Below are positions 7,960-15,649 of a stretch of 17,139 nucleotides of DNA, piece by piece; the stretch's first letter is position 1; each line of letters begins with the position of its first letter. The position numbers and the translations under genes are program-made. Under the pieces are notes generated by a model. The model worked only from the letters and a program-made list of their open reading frames with translations. It was not told the DNA's origin and ran no database searches. The DNA is from Phycisphaerae bacterium. GTDB taxonomy: Bacteria; Planctomycetota; Phycisphaerae; UBA1845; PWPN01. The DNA lies in contig JAPKGY010000009.1 of NCBI GenBank assembly GCA_026647385.1, forward strand, positions 1 through 17,139. Reading direction: 5' to 3'.

Positions 7960-9162
7960 TCACGCCCTGTGCCGACCCTTCCCGCCCAACTCCCGGAGCA
8001 GCCCCAGACAGCGGGTGGCCGCCTGGTCCCAATCGAAGGCCGCGGCCCGGGCTGAACCGCGCCGGCGGAGGTCGGCCAGGAGTTCGGGCGAGTCAAGAGT
8101 CGAAGCCAGCGCATCCGCCCATGCCTCCGGCGAATCGTCGCAGAAGACAGCCGCATCACCAGCGGTCTCGACCACCGCCGGCGCCCGCGACGCCACGATC
8201 GGACAGCCAAGCTGCATGGCCTCGACCAGCGGAAGCCCGAAGCCCTCGAACCGGCTCGGGAAAACCAGCAGCCGAGCGCGGCGATAGAGTCCGATCACGC
8301 GATCCTGCTCCACGTTCCCGAGGAAATGCACGCGCCCGGAAACGCCCAGTCCATCCGCCAGCGCATGCAATCGTTCCCCCGACTGCGACAACATCCCCGT
8401 GAGCACCAGGTGCTCCGCCCGGCCTCGGCCGGCCAGAATCGCCATCGCCCGCAGCAGCGTCTCATGATTCTTGTGAGGCCAGTCGGCGGCTGGATAAAAC
8501 ACGAAAGGCAGATCCGGACAAATGGGGTCGGAAGCCATTTTCACAGCTTCCTTTGTGGAGCTTCCTTCTGGAGGTTTTAGAAAAGGGCTTCCGACCCCTT
8601 TTTTCTCGCCGGCGGCCCCGATCTCCTCGGGCAGAAATCCGCCGTTGGGGATCACGTGAAGACGGCGCGGGTCGGCGTGCAACCGTTCGCGGAGCGTCGC
8701 GGCTGAGAACTCCGACCCGGTAATGACCGCGTCAGCCATCGCGACCGACTCGGGAATCCGTTCGCGCCGCCACGCGAGTTGTTCGGGCGAAAAATTCTCC
8801 GGATGGAACTCGTGCTGCAAGTCGGGCACGTGGACCGCCACCGGGATCGGCAGCGGGCGCGGAAAGAAGAAAAACAGCGGAAAGAACACGACGTCGAGGA
8901 CCGCATCGCGAAGGATCTGCAGCGACCACTCGCCATAGCCTTCGCCGTAATGCTCCTCAGGCCGGTCGACAGCGGTCTCGATCCCGGGATGATCCAGGAC
9001 CGGCCGCCAATCCGGCTCGCTCGCCAGCTCCGGCCGAACAAAGACCACAAGCCGGTCGCGACCGAGCATCGGCGCCATCCGGACCATCAACCGGCGAACA
9101 AGCACCTCCTGACCGCCGACCTGGCCGGGCCTGAGCGACAGAATCTGGATGCCCATTCGCAT
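7960..9162 (-). CDS. GT4-family glycosyltransferase carrying an in-frame repeat insert
   Basis: A 400-residue retaining glycosyltransferase of the GT-B fold, expected to add a sugar from a nucleotide donor during surface glycan synthesis at the inner membrane face. The N-terminal acceptor domain includes VHVPDLQHEFHPENF and ADAVITGSEFSA, followed by VIPNGG. The donor domain starts at FVFYPAADWPHKNHETLL and contains FPSRFEGFGLPLVEAM, where E306 and E314 form the E-x7-E motif of GT4. The gene start ATG 9162 has CCGGAG about 6 bp upstream; an ATG two codons later is possible. Residues about 186-215 (KKGVGSP... to ...MASDP) sit in the linker between the two domains and are encoded by a palindromic insert unlike the rest of the gene. 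The gene lies 103 bp downstream of a second GT4 gene on the same strand, so they may be co-transcribed. Confidence 0.88.
   Translation of the reverse strand: MRMGIQILSLRPGQVGGQEVLVRRLMVRMAPMLGRDRLVVFVRPELASEPDWRPVLDHPGIETAVDRPEEHYGEGYGEWSLQILRDAVLDVVFFPLFFFFPRPLPIPVAVHVPDLQHEFHPENFSPEQLAWRRERIPESVAMADAVITGSEFSAATLRERLHADPRRLHVIPNGGFLPEEIGAAGEKKGVGSPFLKPPEGSSTKEAVKMASDPICPDLPFVFYPAADWPHKNHETLLRAMAILAGRGRAEHLVLTGMLSQSGERLHALADGLGVSGRVHFLGNVEQDRVIGLYRRARLLVFPSRFEGFGLPLVEAMQLGCPIVASRAPAVVETAGDAAVFCDDSPEAWADALASTLDSPELLADLRRRGSARAAAFDWDQAATRCLGLLRELGGKGRHRA
8521..8604. repeat. Palindromic repeat insert inside the first GT4 gene
   Basis: GGGGTCGGAAGCC (8524-8536) and GGCTTCCGACCCC (8586-8598) are a perfect 13-bp inverted repeat. 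After one mismatch the pairing resumes with TTTT (8538-8541) and AAAA (8581-8584). The interior has two copies of AGCTTCCTT (8545 and 8559; 14-bp spacing). The right arm with its T-run is shared, with one substitution and one extra base, with the insert at 9694-9715. The unit is read through in frame by the gene. Exact insertion ends are not certain, since no target duplication is obvious. Confidence 0.7.
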
Positions 9163-9265
9163 GAGATGCTCCGGACAGCATCATAACCGGCTCATTCGGA
9201 AGGATGAAGGCCGGCCAATAGCCCATAGGTGTCCGGCGCTAGCCTGCGCGCGTTCATCGGCGGTC

Positions 9266-10945
9266 TCATCTCTCCCGGAGCCCGCCAAGATGATCCGGAA
9301 GAACACGCCGGCGTGCATGATCGAGATCGTGGATCGCCTTGCGATGGTCGGGCGCGACAGAAAGGCAGGTAGCGAGAAGATCGGCCGCCTCCTGCCAGCG
9401 ACCGGTCAGCATCGCGATCTCCGCCAGGTGGAACGTCGCTCGGCGAAGGTGAACGGGCTCCTCGGCGTGCATGGCCTGCAGATCCCGCAACACCCGCTCG
9501 GCCGCAGACAGTCGGCCGGTGCGCTTCAGTACGACCGCCAACGGCCACGCCTCGTCCGGCTTCGTCGCGACATCCAGCCCAGCGACCGCACGCTCGGCCG
9601 CATCCCCCAACGCCCGCCCAAAAGTTGCCAGCTCCCCCTGAGAAAAAGGGGGCAGGATGATTGTTCGCGGGTCACCGCCCGGAGCAATCCTGGAAAAGGC
9701 TTCTGACCCCTTTTTGTCCGATGCCTTGTGCTCCGCGGTCTCCACCAGATCGTGGAGATGTCTGTCGATGTAGACTTCGAGATCGAACCGGGATAGGGCC
9801 GCTTCCCGCGCCCGGTCCGCCCGTTCGCGCCACGCGGAGTAATCCTCCATCGCTTCGAGAATGTGGGCTGCGAGTTGCTCCACGTCGCCGGGCGGCAGGA
9901 GCGGTCCCCATCGGCCGTCGGCCAGGATATCGCGCTGGCCGCCGGTGTTTGTGGCGATGATCGGCAGACCGGCCAGCATCGCCTCCACCATCACCCGGGG
10001 CAGCCCCTCCGGAAGGTGCGACGTGTGGACGAACAGATGCCCCCCGGCGTAAAACTCGCGAACCTGCCCGGGCGGAAGCTCTCCGAGAAACTCGACCCGG
10101 AACCGTTCGCTCGCAAGATCGTCAGCCAACCGGTGCAATTCAGCCACATAGGCCTCCGCCCCCCCACCGACGATCCTGACGACCACGGGGAACAGGCAGC
10201 GCGGATCACCCGCCACGGCGCCGGCCGCCCTGATCAGATCCGCCTGCCCGCGCGACCCGGTGAGCTGACCGACGTGAACGATCATGAACGGCGGAGGAGG
10301 AGGCGCCAGGCGTGCATCCCTCAACGATGTGACATCAATCCCCGCCAGTCGCAGCCGCGCATTCGCACCGGCCACGCCCGCCTTCGCATAGGCCGCCGCC
10401 AGCGGAGTCGACACGAACGAGATCGGCGTATGCTCGACCGCCGGCCGATGCCCCGACAGGCAACACAATCCACGAACGCCCGCGATCATCGTGACGCCGA
10501 GCCGATCCGCCACACCCGCGACCTGGCACAGCGCGTCGCGCGACCACGCGTCCAGCAGCCAGCGATCTTCCAGGCAAAGGTATACAGCCAATCCCGAAGC
10601 CAGCACGGAGGCGACCAGCGACTGCGATGCGAACTCCATACCCCAGATCGCCACCACGTCCGGTTGAAACGAGCTAACCCGATCGGCCAGCAGGCGTCGG
10701 TCGGCCGCCTCGGCCGCCAGCATCCCGACCAGGTCCTCCGGCGGATAAGGCGGCCCCCAGGCCAACTGCAGCGCGCGGATCACGTCGGCGGACCGCCCCC
10801 CATCGTGACCCGCGCCATACCGCCCGGTCACCACGCAAACCTCCTGCCCGCGCCGGCGGAGCCCCTCCACCACCTCCCGGCAGCGCAGCTCGTACCCGCC
10901 GATGTGGTGCGGGGGATAGAAATTGCTCAGAACCAGGATGCGCAT
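9266..10945 (-). CDS. GT4-family glycosyltransferase with a C-terminal TPR-like extension
   Basis: A 559-residue protein. The N-terminus MRILVLSNFYPPHHIGGYEL is the classic GT4 start with the glycine-rich donor loop. The donor domain has the conserved MIVHVGQLTGSRGQADLIRA and the motif HTSHLPEGLPRVMVEAM with E313 and E321 (E-x7-E). The expected activity is transfer of a sugar to a glycan or lipid acceptor. The acceptor is unknown. After the GT core (about residue 400) lies a repeat-derived insert (410-435), then about 110 residues with helical pairs (LKRTGRLSAAERVLRDLQ, LTGRWQEAADLLATCLSVAP) that look like tetratricopeptide repeats, useful for protein contacts. Such a tail is unusual for GT4. 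The start ATG 10945 has no clear ribosome binding site. The gene is divergent from the GT2 gene and 103 bp upstream of the other GT4 gene. Confidence 0.88.
   Translation of the reverse strand: MRILVLSNFYPPHHIGGYELRCREVVEGLRRRGQEVCVVTGRYGAGHDGGRSADVIRALQLAWGPPYPPEDLVGMLAAEAADRRLLADRVSSFQPDVVAIWGMEFASQSLVASVLASGLAVYLCLEDRWLLDAWSRDALCQVAGVADRLGVTMIAGVRGLCCLSGHRPAVEHTPISFVSTPLAAAYAKAGVAGANARLRLAGIDVTSLRDARLAPPPPPFMIVHVGQLTGSRGQADLIRAAGAVAGDPRCLFPVVVRIVGGGAEAYVAELHRLADDLASERFRVEFLGELPPGQVREFYAGGHLFVHTSHLPEGLPRVMVEAMLAGLPIIATNTGGQRDILADGRWGPLLPPGDVEQLAAHILEAMEDYSAWRERADRAREAALSRFDLEVYIDRHLHDLVETAEHKASDKKGSEAFSRIAPGGDPRTIILPPFSQGELATFGRALGDAAERAVAGLDVATKPDEAWPLAVVLKRTGRLSAAERVLRDLQAMHAEEPVHLRRATFHLAEIAMLTGRWQEAADLLATCLSVAPDHRKAIHDLDHARRRVLPDHLGGLRER
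9642..9716. repeat. Palindromic repeat insert inside the second GT4 gene
   Basis: AAAAAGGGG (9643-9651) and CCCCTTTTT (9707-9715) form a perfect 9-bp inverted repeat at the edges. Within it, AGG/CCT, ATTG/CAAT and CGGG/CCCG pair to make an inner hairpin (about 9655-9692). The right arm, GGCTTCTGACCCC plus T-run (9698-9715), matches the right arm of the element in the neighbouring gene (8586-8603) with one substitution. In gene sense it encodes DKKGSEAFSRIAPGGD and onwards to PPFSQ, in frame. The interiors of the two elements differ, so they are family members and not recent duplicates. Confidence 0.65.
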
Positions 10946-11079
10946 GAGGTCGCTCTCGGGCCCGAAAGGGCGATTTCCAGTTTATCGGCAGAATTCGCGC
11001 ACCGCGAACACGACGCGGGGCAAAGTTCGCTGAACGCTCTCGCGGCATCAACCGATAGTATTGATCGAAGGATCGGAAC

Positions 11080-11092
11080 CTCGCTTCGCGAG
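11080..11092 (+). promoter_or_regulatory. Short hairpin just before the GT2 start codon
   Basis: CTCGC-TTC-GCGAG is a perfect 5-bp stem with a 3-base loop, ending 6 bp before the ATG at 11099. It occupies the position of a ribosome binding site, and no Shine-Dalgarno sequence is visible here. It could lower translation. It is short enough to be chance. Confidence 0.25.
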
Positions 11093-11098
11093 AAAACC

Positions 11099-11869
11099 AT
11101 GACCCCCAACCCCCGAACGCCGCTCGTCAGCATCGTGATCGCCACCTACAACCGGTGCGATCGCCTCCGGCGGTGCATCGCCGGCGTCCGCCGCAACGTC
11201 CGGACCGACTCGGAAATCATCGTCGTCGGCGGGGCCTCGAACGATGGAACCGCCGAGTGGGCAGCCGCCCAGCCGGACATCCGCTTCATCCGCGAAGCCC
11301 GGCGCGAGGGTGCCTGCAAGGCCTACAACAAGGGCTTCCGCGCCGCCGTCGGCCGCTATGTCATGTGGCTCAACGACGACTCCTGCCCCCTGCCCGGGGC
11401 GATCGAGGCCGCCGTCCGACTCATCGAACACCCGGACATGAGCGACGTGGGCATGGTCGCCTTCTACCACAACTTCGACCGCCCGCTCAATCGCCTCGAT
11501 TCCGTCGACCACGAAGGCGAGACCTACAGCGTCTACAACGTCCGAGGCTATCCCTACGCCAACTTCGGCCTGCTCCGGCGAAGCCTGCTCGAGGAACTCG
11601 GTTACCTCGACGAACGATACTACTTCTGCGCGTGGGATCCGGATCTGTCGCTCAAGGTGCAGATCGAGGCGGGCCTCAAGGTCGTCGGCTGCCGCGAGGC
11701 AAAGGTTTATCACGAGGAACTGATCGACGAGCGAAAGAGCGAGGACCTCAACATCTGGGACGTCGACAACGCCAAGCTCTTCGCCAAGTGGAACCTGCCG
11801 GAAAAAAACAGCTATCCCGACCCCGCGCCGGCCTACCAGCGGATGCTCGGCGAACGCGGAATCCTCTGA
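11099..11869 (+). CDS. GT2-family glycosyltransferase
   Basis: A 256-residue cytoplasmic GT-A enzyme. It opens with PLVSIVIATYNRCDRLRRCI, the standard GT2 nucleotide-sugar strand, then EIIVVGGASNDGT (the usual DGxSxDGT block with G in place of the first aspartate), AYNKGFRAAVGRYVMWLNDD (the DD being the metal site) and WDPDLSLKVQIEAG near the end, matching the acceptor-side block. No membrane segment follows, so it acts as a soluble or peripheral transferase. The open frame continues far upstream, but the translated sequence before 11099 is low-complexity and lies opposite the neighbouring GT4 gene, so ATG 11099 is the real start. The product is likely part of the same surface glycan pathway as the two GT4 enzymes across the 153-bp divergent region. 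It converges on the next gene with a 48-bp gap. Confidence 0.88.
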   Translation: MTPNPRTPLVSIVIATYNRCDRLRRCIAGVRRNVRTDSEIIVVGGASNDGTAEWAAAQPDIRFIREARREGACKAYNKGFRAAVGRYVMWLNDDSCPLPGAIEAAVRLIEHPDMSDVGMVAFYHNFDRPLNRLDSVDHEGETYSVYNVRGYPYANFGLLRRSLLEELGYLDERYYFCAWDPDLSLKVQIEAGLKVVGCREAKVYHEELIDERKSEDLNIWDVDNAKLFAKWNLPEKNSYPDPAPAYQRMLGERGIL

Positions 11870-11917
11870 CTTGATCTCACGTGGGACCCGAGACTCTTCA
11901 CCATCGTGTCGCCCCGA

Positions 11918-13543
11918 CTATGGCAACAGGCTGCACGCCCTCAAGGTGCATGAAGACCCGCGCCCCATGAACTCGCCACCCAGCTCCTTGCATTGCTTGA
12001 GCGGCAGGTCCAGGCACTGGAACTCATAGCCATAGCAGCATGCCCCCGTCTCACACTCATCGGGGACGCGGTTCAAATCCCCGTCGGAGCTTGTTTCGGC
12101 GGCGATGTCGCAGGAGTCGGGCAAACCGTTGGCGTTACAGTCGGCACAATCGGGATCCGCCGACGAACAGTTGATCAAATCCTCGCGGTCGTCGATGAGG
12201 TTTTCGTTGCAGTCGCGGCAGGCGGGGTCGGCCGGCACGTTCGAACCGCTGTAGCAGCGATCGAAGAGACCCATGTCCACGCCGTCGACGTCGTGATCGC
12301 CGTCCAGCAACGTCTGGGCACAGGCCGGGTCGGTCTGCGGATAGCCCTGCCCCGTGAAACACGCCTGCAGGATCGCGAAGTCGTCCAGGTCCACGTCCCC
12401 GTCCTGGTCGAAATCCGCCCGGATCGCCGGAATCGGACATCCGGTCTGTCCGACCGTTACACCCGGAATCGTGTTCGGACAGGCATCGCACGCGTCGCCG
12501 ACGCCGTCTTCGTCGAGATCGTACTGATCGGAGTTGTACGCACTCGGGCAGTTGTCCTCATCCGCGCAGTAGTAGTCATAGTCCTCGTCGTTCTTCGGAT
12601 CGTACGGACAATGGTCGCAGGCGTCGCCCCATTCGTCCCCGTCGGCATTTTCCTGCCCGGGGTTCGACGTGCCGCTGCAATTATCGCAGACGTCGCCCAC
12701 CCCGTCCTCGTCGTAGTCGCCCTGCTCGGCGTTGGGACTCGACGGGCAGTTGTCGCGCGAATCAGGCACCCCGTCCTTATCGCGATCACTCGGCCTGGGC
12801 GGCCCGCCCTCTTTGCAATCCGCCACACCATTGGCGTTCGCATCGGCGTCCGGCTTGCCGCATCCGCACGCACCGGGCTCCGTCTTACTCGGATCGGCCG
12901 GGCAGTCGTCGACGCAATCAGGCACCCCGTCGCCGTCCCCGTCATCCTCGGGCTCACCGCATCCGCACGCACCCGCCTCCGACTTGTCCGGGTCCTGCGG
13001 GCAGCCGTCGACGCAATCCGCCGAGCCGTCACTGTCGCTGTCGGTATCGGGAACGCCGCACCCGCACGCCCCCGGCTCCGTCTTTCCCGGATCGTCCGGG
13101 CAGTGGTCAATCGGCTCGCCCGGTCCGCGCAAAATGTACTGCAGCAGATCGGACTCCTCGAAATCCTCGCCGACGCGCCAGACAACGTTCGGCGTCGGAT
13201 CGCCGGTGCTATACTGCCCTTCCGCCCCCACGCGCGTGGCGCGGTCCGGGCCGATCGTCTCCATCGTCGCCCCAGCCGGCACCACGAACACGGTTTCCCG
13301 TACCTGAAGATCACCGACAAAAAAACGTACGATCACACCGGCCTCGATGCCGCTCAGGTTGATGACCTGAACACTGACCGTCTCACCCACCTCCGGCAGA
13401 GGTTCGCCGGCGGGCTCGCCGCCGTTGATGCCGGTCCCGGTCTCCCCGCCGCCGATGAAGAACCAGCCGCCGGGCAGAAACAGTTCCGGACAGCCAAACA
13501 ACAACGGCCCGAGCAGAATCAGAGCAAGGATGAATCGTCTCAT
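11918..13543 (-). CDS. Lipoprotein with calcium-binding TSP3-like repeats and a dockerin-like module
   Basis: A 541-residue secreted lipoprotein. MRRFILALILLGPLLFGC ends in a lipobox (LFGC) with the lipidated cysteine at position 18. A glycine-rich linker leads to a beta-sandwich-like part (about 50-130: VSVQVINLSG, VIVRFFVGD). Residues 148-246 are three tandem 33-residue units of the type CPxDPxKxEPGACGCGxP plus an acidic DxDxDG run. Next come thrombospondin type 3-like repeats (DRDKDGVPDSRDNCP, DYDEDGVGDVCDNC, DLDEDGVGDACDAC). Two dockerin-like calcium loops follow at about 376-440 (DQDGDVDLDDF and DGDHDVDGVDMG). The C-terminus (about 445-541) carries NCSSADPDCADCNANGLPDSCDI and ETGACC cysteine patterns seen in planctomycete surface proteins. 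The start ATG 13543 has GAGG 6 bp upstream; a longer frame from 13603 lacks this and breaks the signal peptide. Its binding partner is unknown. Confidence 0.85.
   Translation of the reverse strand: MRRFILALILLGPLLFGCPELFLPGGWFFIGGGETGTGINGGEPAGEPLPEVGETVSVQVINLSGIEAGVIVRFFVGDLQVRETVFVVPAGATMETIGPDRATRVGAEGQYSTGDPTPNVVWRVGEDFEESDLLQYILRGPGEPIDHCPDDPGKTEPGACGCGVPDTDSDSDGSADCVDGCPQDPDKSEAGACGCGEPEDDGDGDGVPDCVDDCPADPSKTEPGACGCGKPDADANANGVADCKEGGPPRPSDRDKDGVPDSRDNCPSSPNAEQGDYDEDGVGDVCDNCSGTSNPGQENADGDEWGDACDHCPYDPKNDEDYDYYCADEDNCPSAYNSDQYDLDEDGVGDACDACPNTIPGVTVGQTGCPIPAIRADFDQDGDVDLDDFAILQACFTGQGYPQTDPACAQTLLDGDHDVDGVDMGLFDRCYSGSNVPADPACRDCNENLIDDREDLINCSSADPDCADCNANGLPDSCDIAAETSSDGDLNRVPDECETGACCYGYEFQCLDLPLKQCKELGGEFMGRGSSCTLRACSLLP
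12806..13102 (-). repeat. Three tandem 99-bp coding repeats
   Basis: Three 33-codon units lie end to end inside the lipoprotein gene, recognisable from a common block (CCGCAYCCGCACGC on the plus strand) that recurs at 12858, 12957 and 13056, exactly 99 bp apart. The first and third units are closest in peptide (KTEPGACGCG); the middle one has KSEAGACGCG. They arose by in-frame duplication. Confidence 0.85.
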
Positions 13544-13608
13544 AGGAACCTCTTCCCGTAACTCGGCGGTTCCGAACCACCCGCCATCAAACCGGAGCTG
13601 CACATTCT

Positions 13609-13614
13609 ATTATA
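13609..13614 (-). promoter_or_regulatory. Putative -10 element of the lipoprotein gene
   Basis: A perfect TATAAT reads on the minus strand at 13614-13609, 66 bp before the chosen start. No good -35 box is found 16-18 bp upstream, so the promoter is incomplete by eye. Confidence 0.35.
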
Positions 13615-13645
13615 ACGCAAACCGATCGATTCGTGGATTAAAGTG

Positions 13646-13665
13646 CCGCGGGCTTCAGCCCATGG
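13646..13665. repeat. Dispersed-type GGGCT-TC-AGCCC palindrome
   Basis: The 20-bp sequence CCGCGGGCTTCAGCCCATGG is nearly palindromic: CC, two bases, GGGCT, TC, AGCCC, two bases, GG. It lies in the 186-bp gap between fhs and the lipoprotein gene. Similar GGGCTTCAGCCC palindromes recur in planctomycete gaps as I recall, but no second copy is visible here. Confidence 0.45.
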
Positions 13666-13729
13666 ATTGTAGAAAAACGAACAATCGGGCCGCGCAGGCA
13701 CCTGGCGACCACTCGACTTGGTCCCATAA

Positions 13730-15424
13730 TCAGAACAGGCCGCGAATCCGCCCGTCCTCATCGATATCCATGTCGATGGCGGCCGGATGTCGGCCAAAGG
13801 CGGGCATGGTCTGGATCGTGCCGACCAACGGAATCAGGAACCCCGCTCCACCCGCCAGGCGGATATCCCGGACGGGCAAACGGAAGCCGGTCGGGCGCCC
13901 TTTCACGCCCGGATCGTGCGACAGGGAATACTGGGTCTTGGCCATGCAGATCGGCAACCTGTCGAAGCCGAGGCGAGTGAGCGACTCGACGGCGAAATTG
14001 GCGGGCGGGGCATAATCGACGCCATCGGCGCCGTAGACCTCGGTGGCGATCGTCTCGATCTTCTTCTTGATCGGCAAGGAGGCTTCGTACAGGAAACGGA
14101 AGGGTTTCCTGCCGGGCGCCTCGGTGGCGCCTACGACGGCCCGGGCCAGCTCCGCCGCCCCGGCGCCGCCTCGGGTATGCGCCTCGCTCACCACCACCTC
14201 GGACGCGCCGGCCGACCGGGCCGCCTCGGTCACCGCCGCGATTTCCTCCGGGGTATCCGTCGGGAACCGATTGATCGCCACGACACAGGGCAGATTGAAT
14301 CGGCCGATGCCCGCCAGGTGGTGGGCCATGTTGCACACCCCGGCGCGAACCGCCTCGACGTTCGGCTCGTTGATCCGCGAGTCGATCGGACGACCCGGCG
14401 CGACCGAGAACCGCCCGCTGTGCGCCTTCAACGCCCGAACGGTCACCACCAGCACCGCCGCGTCCGGCTGACGCCCGGACGTCCGGCACTTGATGTGGCA
14501 GAACTTCTCGAAACCCATGTCCGCGCCGAAACCGGCCTCGGTCACGACGAACTCCGCGCACCGAAGCGCGATCTCGTCGGCGAGCACGCTGCTGTTGCCA
14601 TGCGCGATATTCGCGAACGGGCCGGCGTGGACGATCGCGGGCACGTGCTCGATCGTCTGCAGCAGGTTGGGCATCAGCGCCTCCCGCAGCAGCACCGCCA
14701 TCGCACCCGCCGCCCGAATCGCCTCGGCGAACACCGGAATGTCCTGGTTGGTATACCCGATGACGATCCGCCCCAGCCTTTGGCGCAGATCCTTGAGCGA
14801 GGTCGCCAGAGCCAGGACGGCCATCACCTCGCTGGCAGCCGTCAGATCGAATCCCGTCTCGCGCGGGAATCCGTGCCCCCCGAGCCCGATCACGATGTCC
14901 CGCAGCGCCCCGTCGTTCATGTCCACACAGCGGCGCCAGATGACCTTCATCGGGTCGAGTCTGCCGGGGTTTCCCTTGATCAGCAGCGTGTCGATCAGGG
15001 CGCTGAGCAGCGCATGGGCGCTTCCAACCGCGTGCATGTCGCCGGTGAGATGGAGATTGAGATCCTCCATCGGCACGATTTGCGAGTAGCCGCCGCCGGC
15101 CGCCCCGCCCTTGATGCCAAAAACGGGGCCCATCGAAGGCTGGCGAATGCAGCAGGCCGCCCGCTTGCCGATGTGAGCCAGCCCCTGGGCGAGCCCGATC
15201 GTGGTGACCGTCTTGCCCTCGCCGAGCGGCGTCGGCGTGATCCCGGTGACCACCACGTACTTGCCGATCTTCCCGTCGCCGAGCCGCGCGATCGCGTCCA
15301 GCCGGATCTTGGCCTTGTGCCGTCCGTAAGGCTCGACCTCCTCATCGCGCAGGCCAAGCCGATGCGCAACCTCCTGGATAGGCAGCAATTGGCAGGACTG
15401 GGCGATCTGAAGATCGGTGTTCAT
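13730..15424 (-). CDS. fhs: Formate-tetrahydrofolate ligase
   Basis: It makes 10-formyl-tetrahydrofolate from formate, tetrahydrofolate and ATP, feeding purine and one-carbon metabolism, or running in the reductive acetyl-CoA pathway. It is cytoplasmic. At 564 residues it is close to the family norm of about 555-560. The P-loop is at 65-72 (TPLGEGKT) within GITPTPLGEGKTVTTIG. Other conserved blocks are QPSMGPVFGIKGGAAGGGYS, NLHLTGDMHAVGSAHALL, FANIAHGNSSVLADEIAL and VTEAGFGADMGFEKFCHIKC, with the end GFLIPLVGTIQTMP. The frame is intact. The start ATG 15424 fits the conserved N-terminus. No folD or other one-carbon gene adjoins it, so it appears to be transcribed alone, with a 225-bp region upstream. 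Confidence 0.97.
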   Translation of the reverse strand: MNTDLQIAQSCQLLPIQEVAHRLGLRDEEVEPYGRHKAKIRLDAIARLGDGKIGKYVVVTGITPTPLGEGKTVTTIGLAQGLAHIGKRAACCIRQPSMGPVFGIKGGAAGGGYSQIVPMEDLNLHLTGDMHAVGSAHALLSALIDTLLIKGNPGRLDPMKVIWRRCVDMNDGALRDIVIGLGGHGFPRETGFDLTAASEVMAVLALATSLKDLRQRLGRIVIGYTNQDIPVFAEAIRAAGAMAVLLREALMPNLLQTIEHVPAIVHAGPFANIAHGNSSVLADEIALRCAEFVVTEAGFGADMGFEKFCHIKCRTSGRQPDAAVLVVTVRALKAHSGRFSVAPGRPIDSRINEPNVEAVRAGVCNMAHHLAGIGRFNLPCVVAINRFPTDTPEEIAAVTEAARSAGASEVVVSEAHTRGGAGAAELARAVVGATEAPGRKPFRFLYEASLPIKKKIETIATEVYGADGVDYAPPANFAVESLTRLGFDRLPICMAKTQYSLSHDPGVKGRPTGFRLPVRDIRLAGGAGFLIPLVGTIQTMPAFGRHPAAIDMDIDEDGRIRGLF

Positions 15425-15480
15425 CAGGCTATCCGTCTCTTCCTGGCCAATCGGTCATTCACAAGACCCAAGCCGGGTGC

Positions 15481-15520
15481 CACGCTCGCCCGGCGCCCCC
15501 CCGTGTACTTGCGGAGCGTG
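15481..15520. repeat. CACGCTC/GAGCGTG inverted repeat
   Basis: CACGCTC (15481-15487) and GAGCGTG (15514-15520) are exact reverse complements 26 bp apart, upstream of fhs. The left part (AGCCGGGTGCCACGCTCGCC) resembles short dispersed palindromic repeats I associate with planctomycete intergenic regions. A regulatory role for fhs is possible but not shown. Confidence 0.35.
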
Positions 15521-15531
15521 TCTTTCAAGAG

Positions 15532-15552
15532 GAGTCAGAAGTCAGGAGACAG
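15532..15552. repeat. Heptad tandem repeat
   Basis: Three consecutive 7-bp units read GAGTCAG, AAGTCAG and GAGACAG, followed by further GA/CAG-rich sequence to about 15570. This is like the short tandem heptads found in gaps of some cyanobacterial and planctomycete genomes. It is outside any gene, between fhs and the small lipoprotein gene. Confidence 0.5.
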
Positions 15553-15649
15553 GAAGAGACAGGATAAAGAATGAAAAACCCGGACCCGTCAATCCTCCTG
15601 CCCGGTCTACCGTTCTACTGCTCCACGGCTCTCTCCTCTTGACAGCGCT

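Noticed and set aside
9863..11098. Open frame running about 410 codons upstream of the GT2 gene
   Set aside because: It lies opposite the GT4 gene, is rich in R, P, H and Q as GC-rich antisense frames are, and has no conserved motifs; the GT2 family block begins just after ATG 11099.
12806..13102. Tandem 99-bp repeats as a non-coding satellite
   Set aside because: The period is exactly 33 codons and the cysteine/acidic pattern is kept, so they are protein repeats.
11993..13561. Long plus-strand frame opposite the calcium-repeat lipoprotein
   Set aside because: Its valine/arginine repeats mirror the acidic repeats of the real gene in reverse.
13787..15574. Long plus-strand frame opposite fhs
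   Set aside because: Shadow of the fhs frame; no recognisable motif and arginine/histidine-rich composition.
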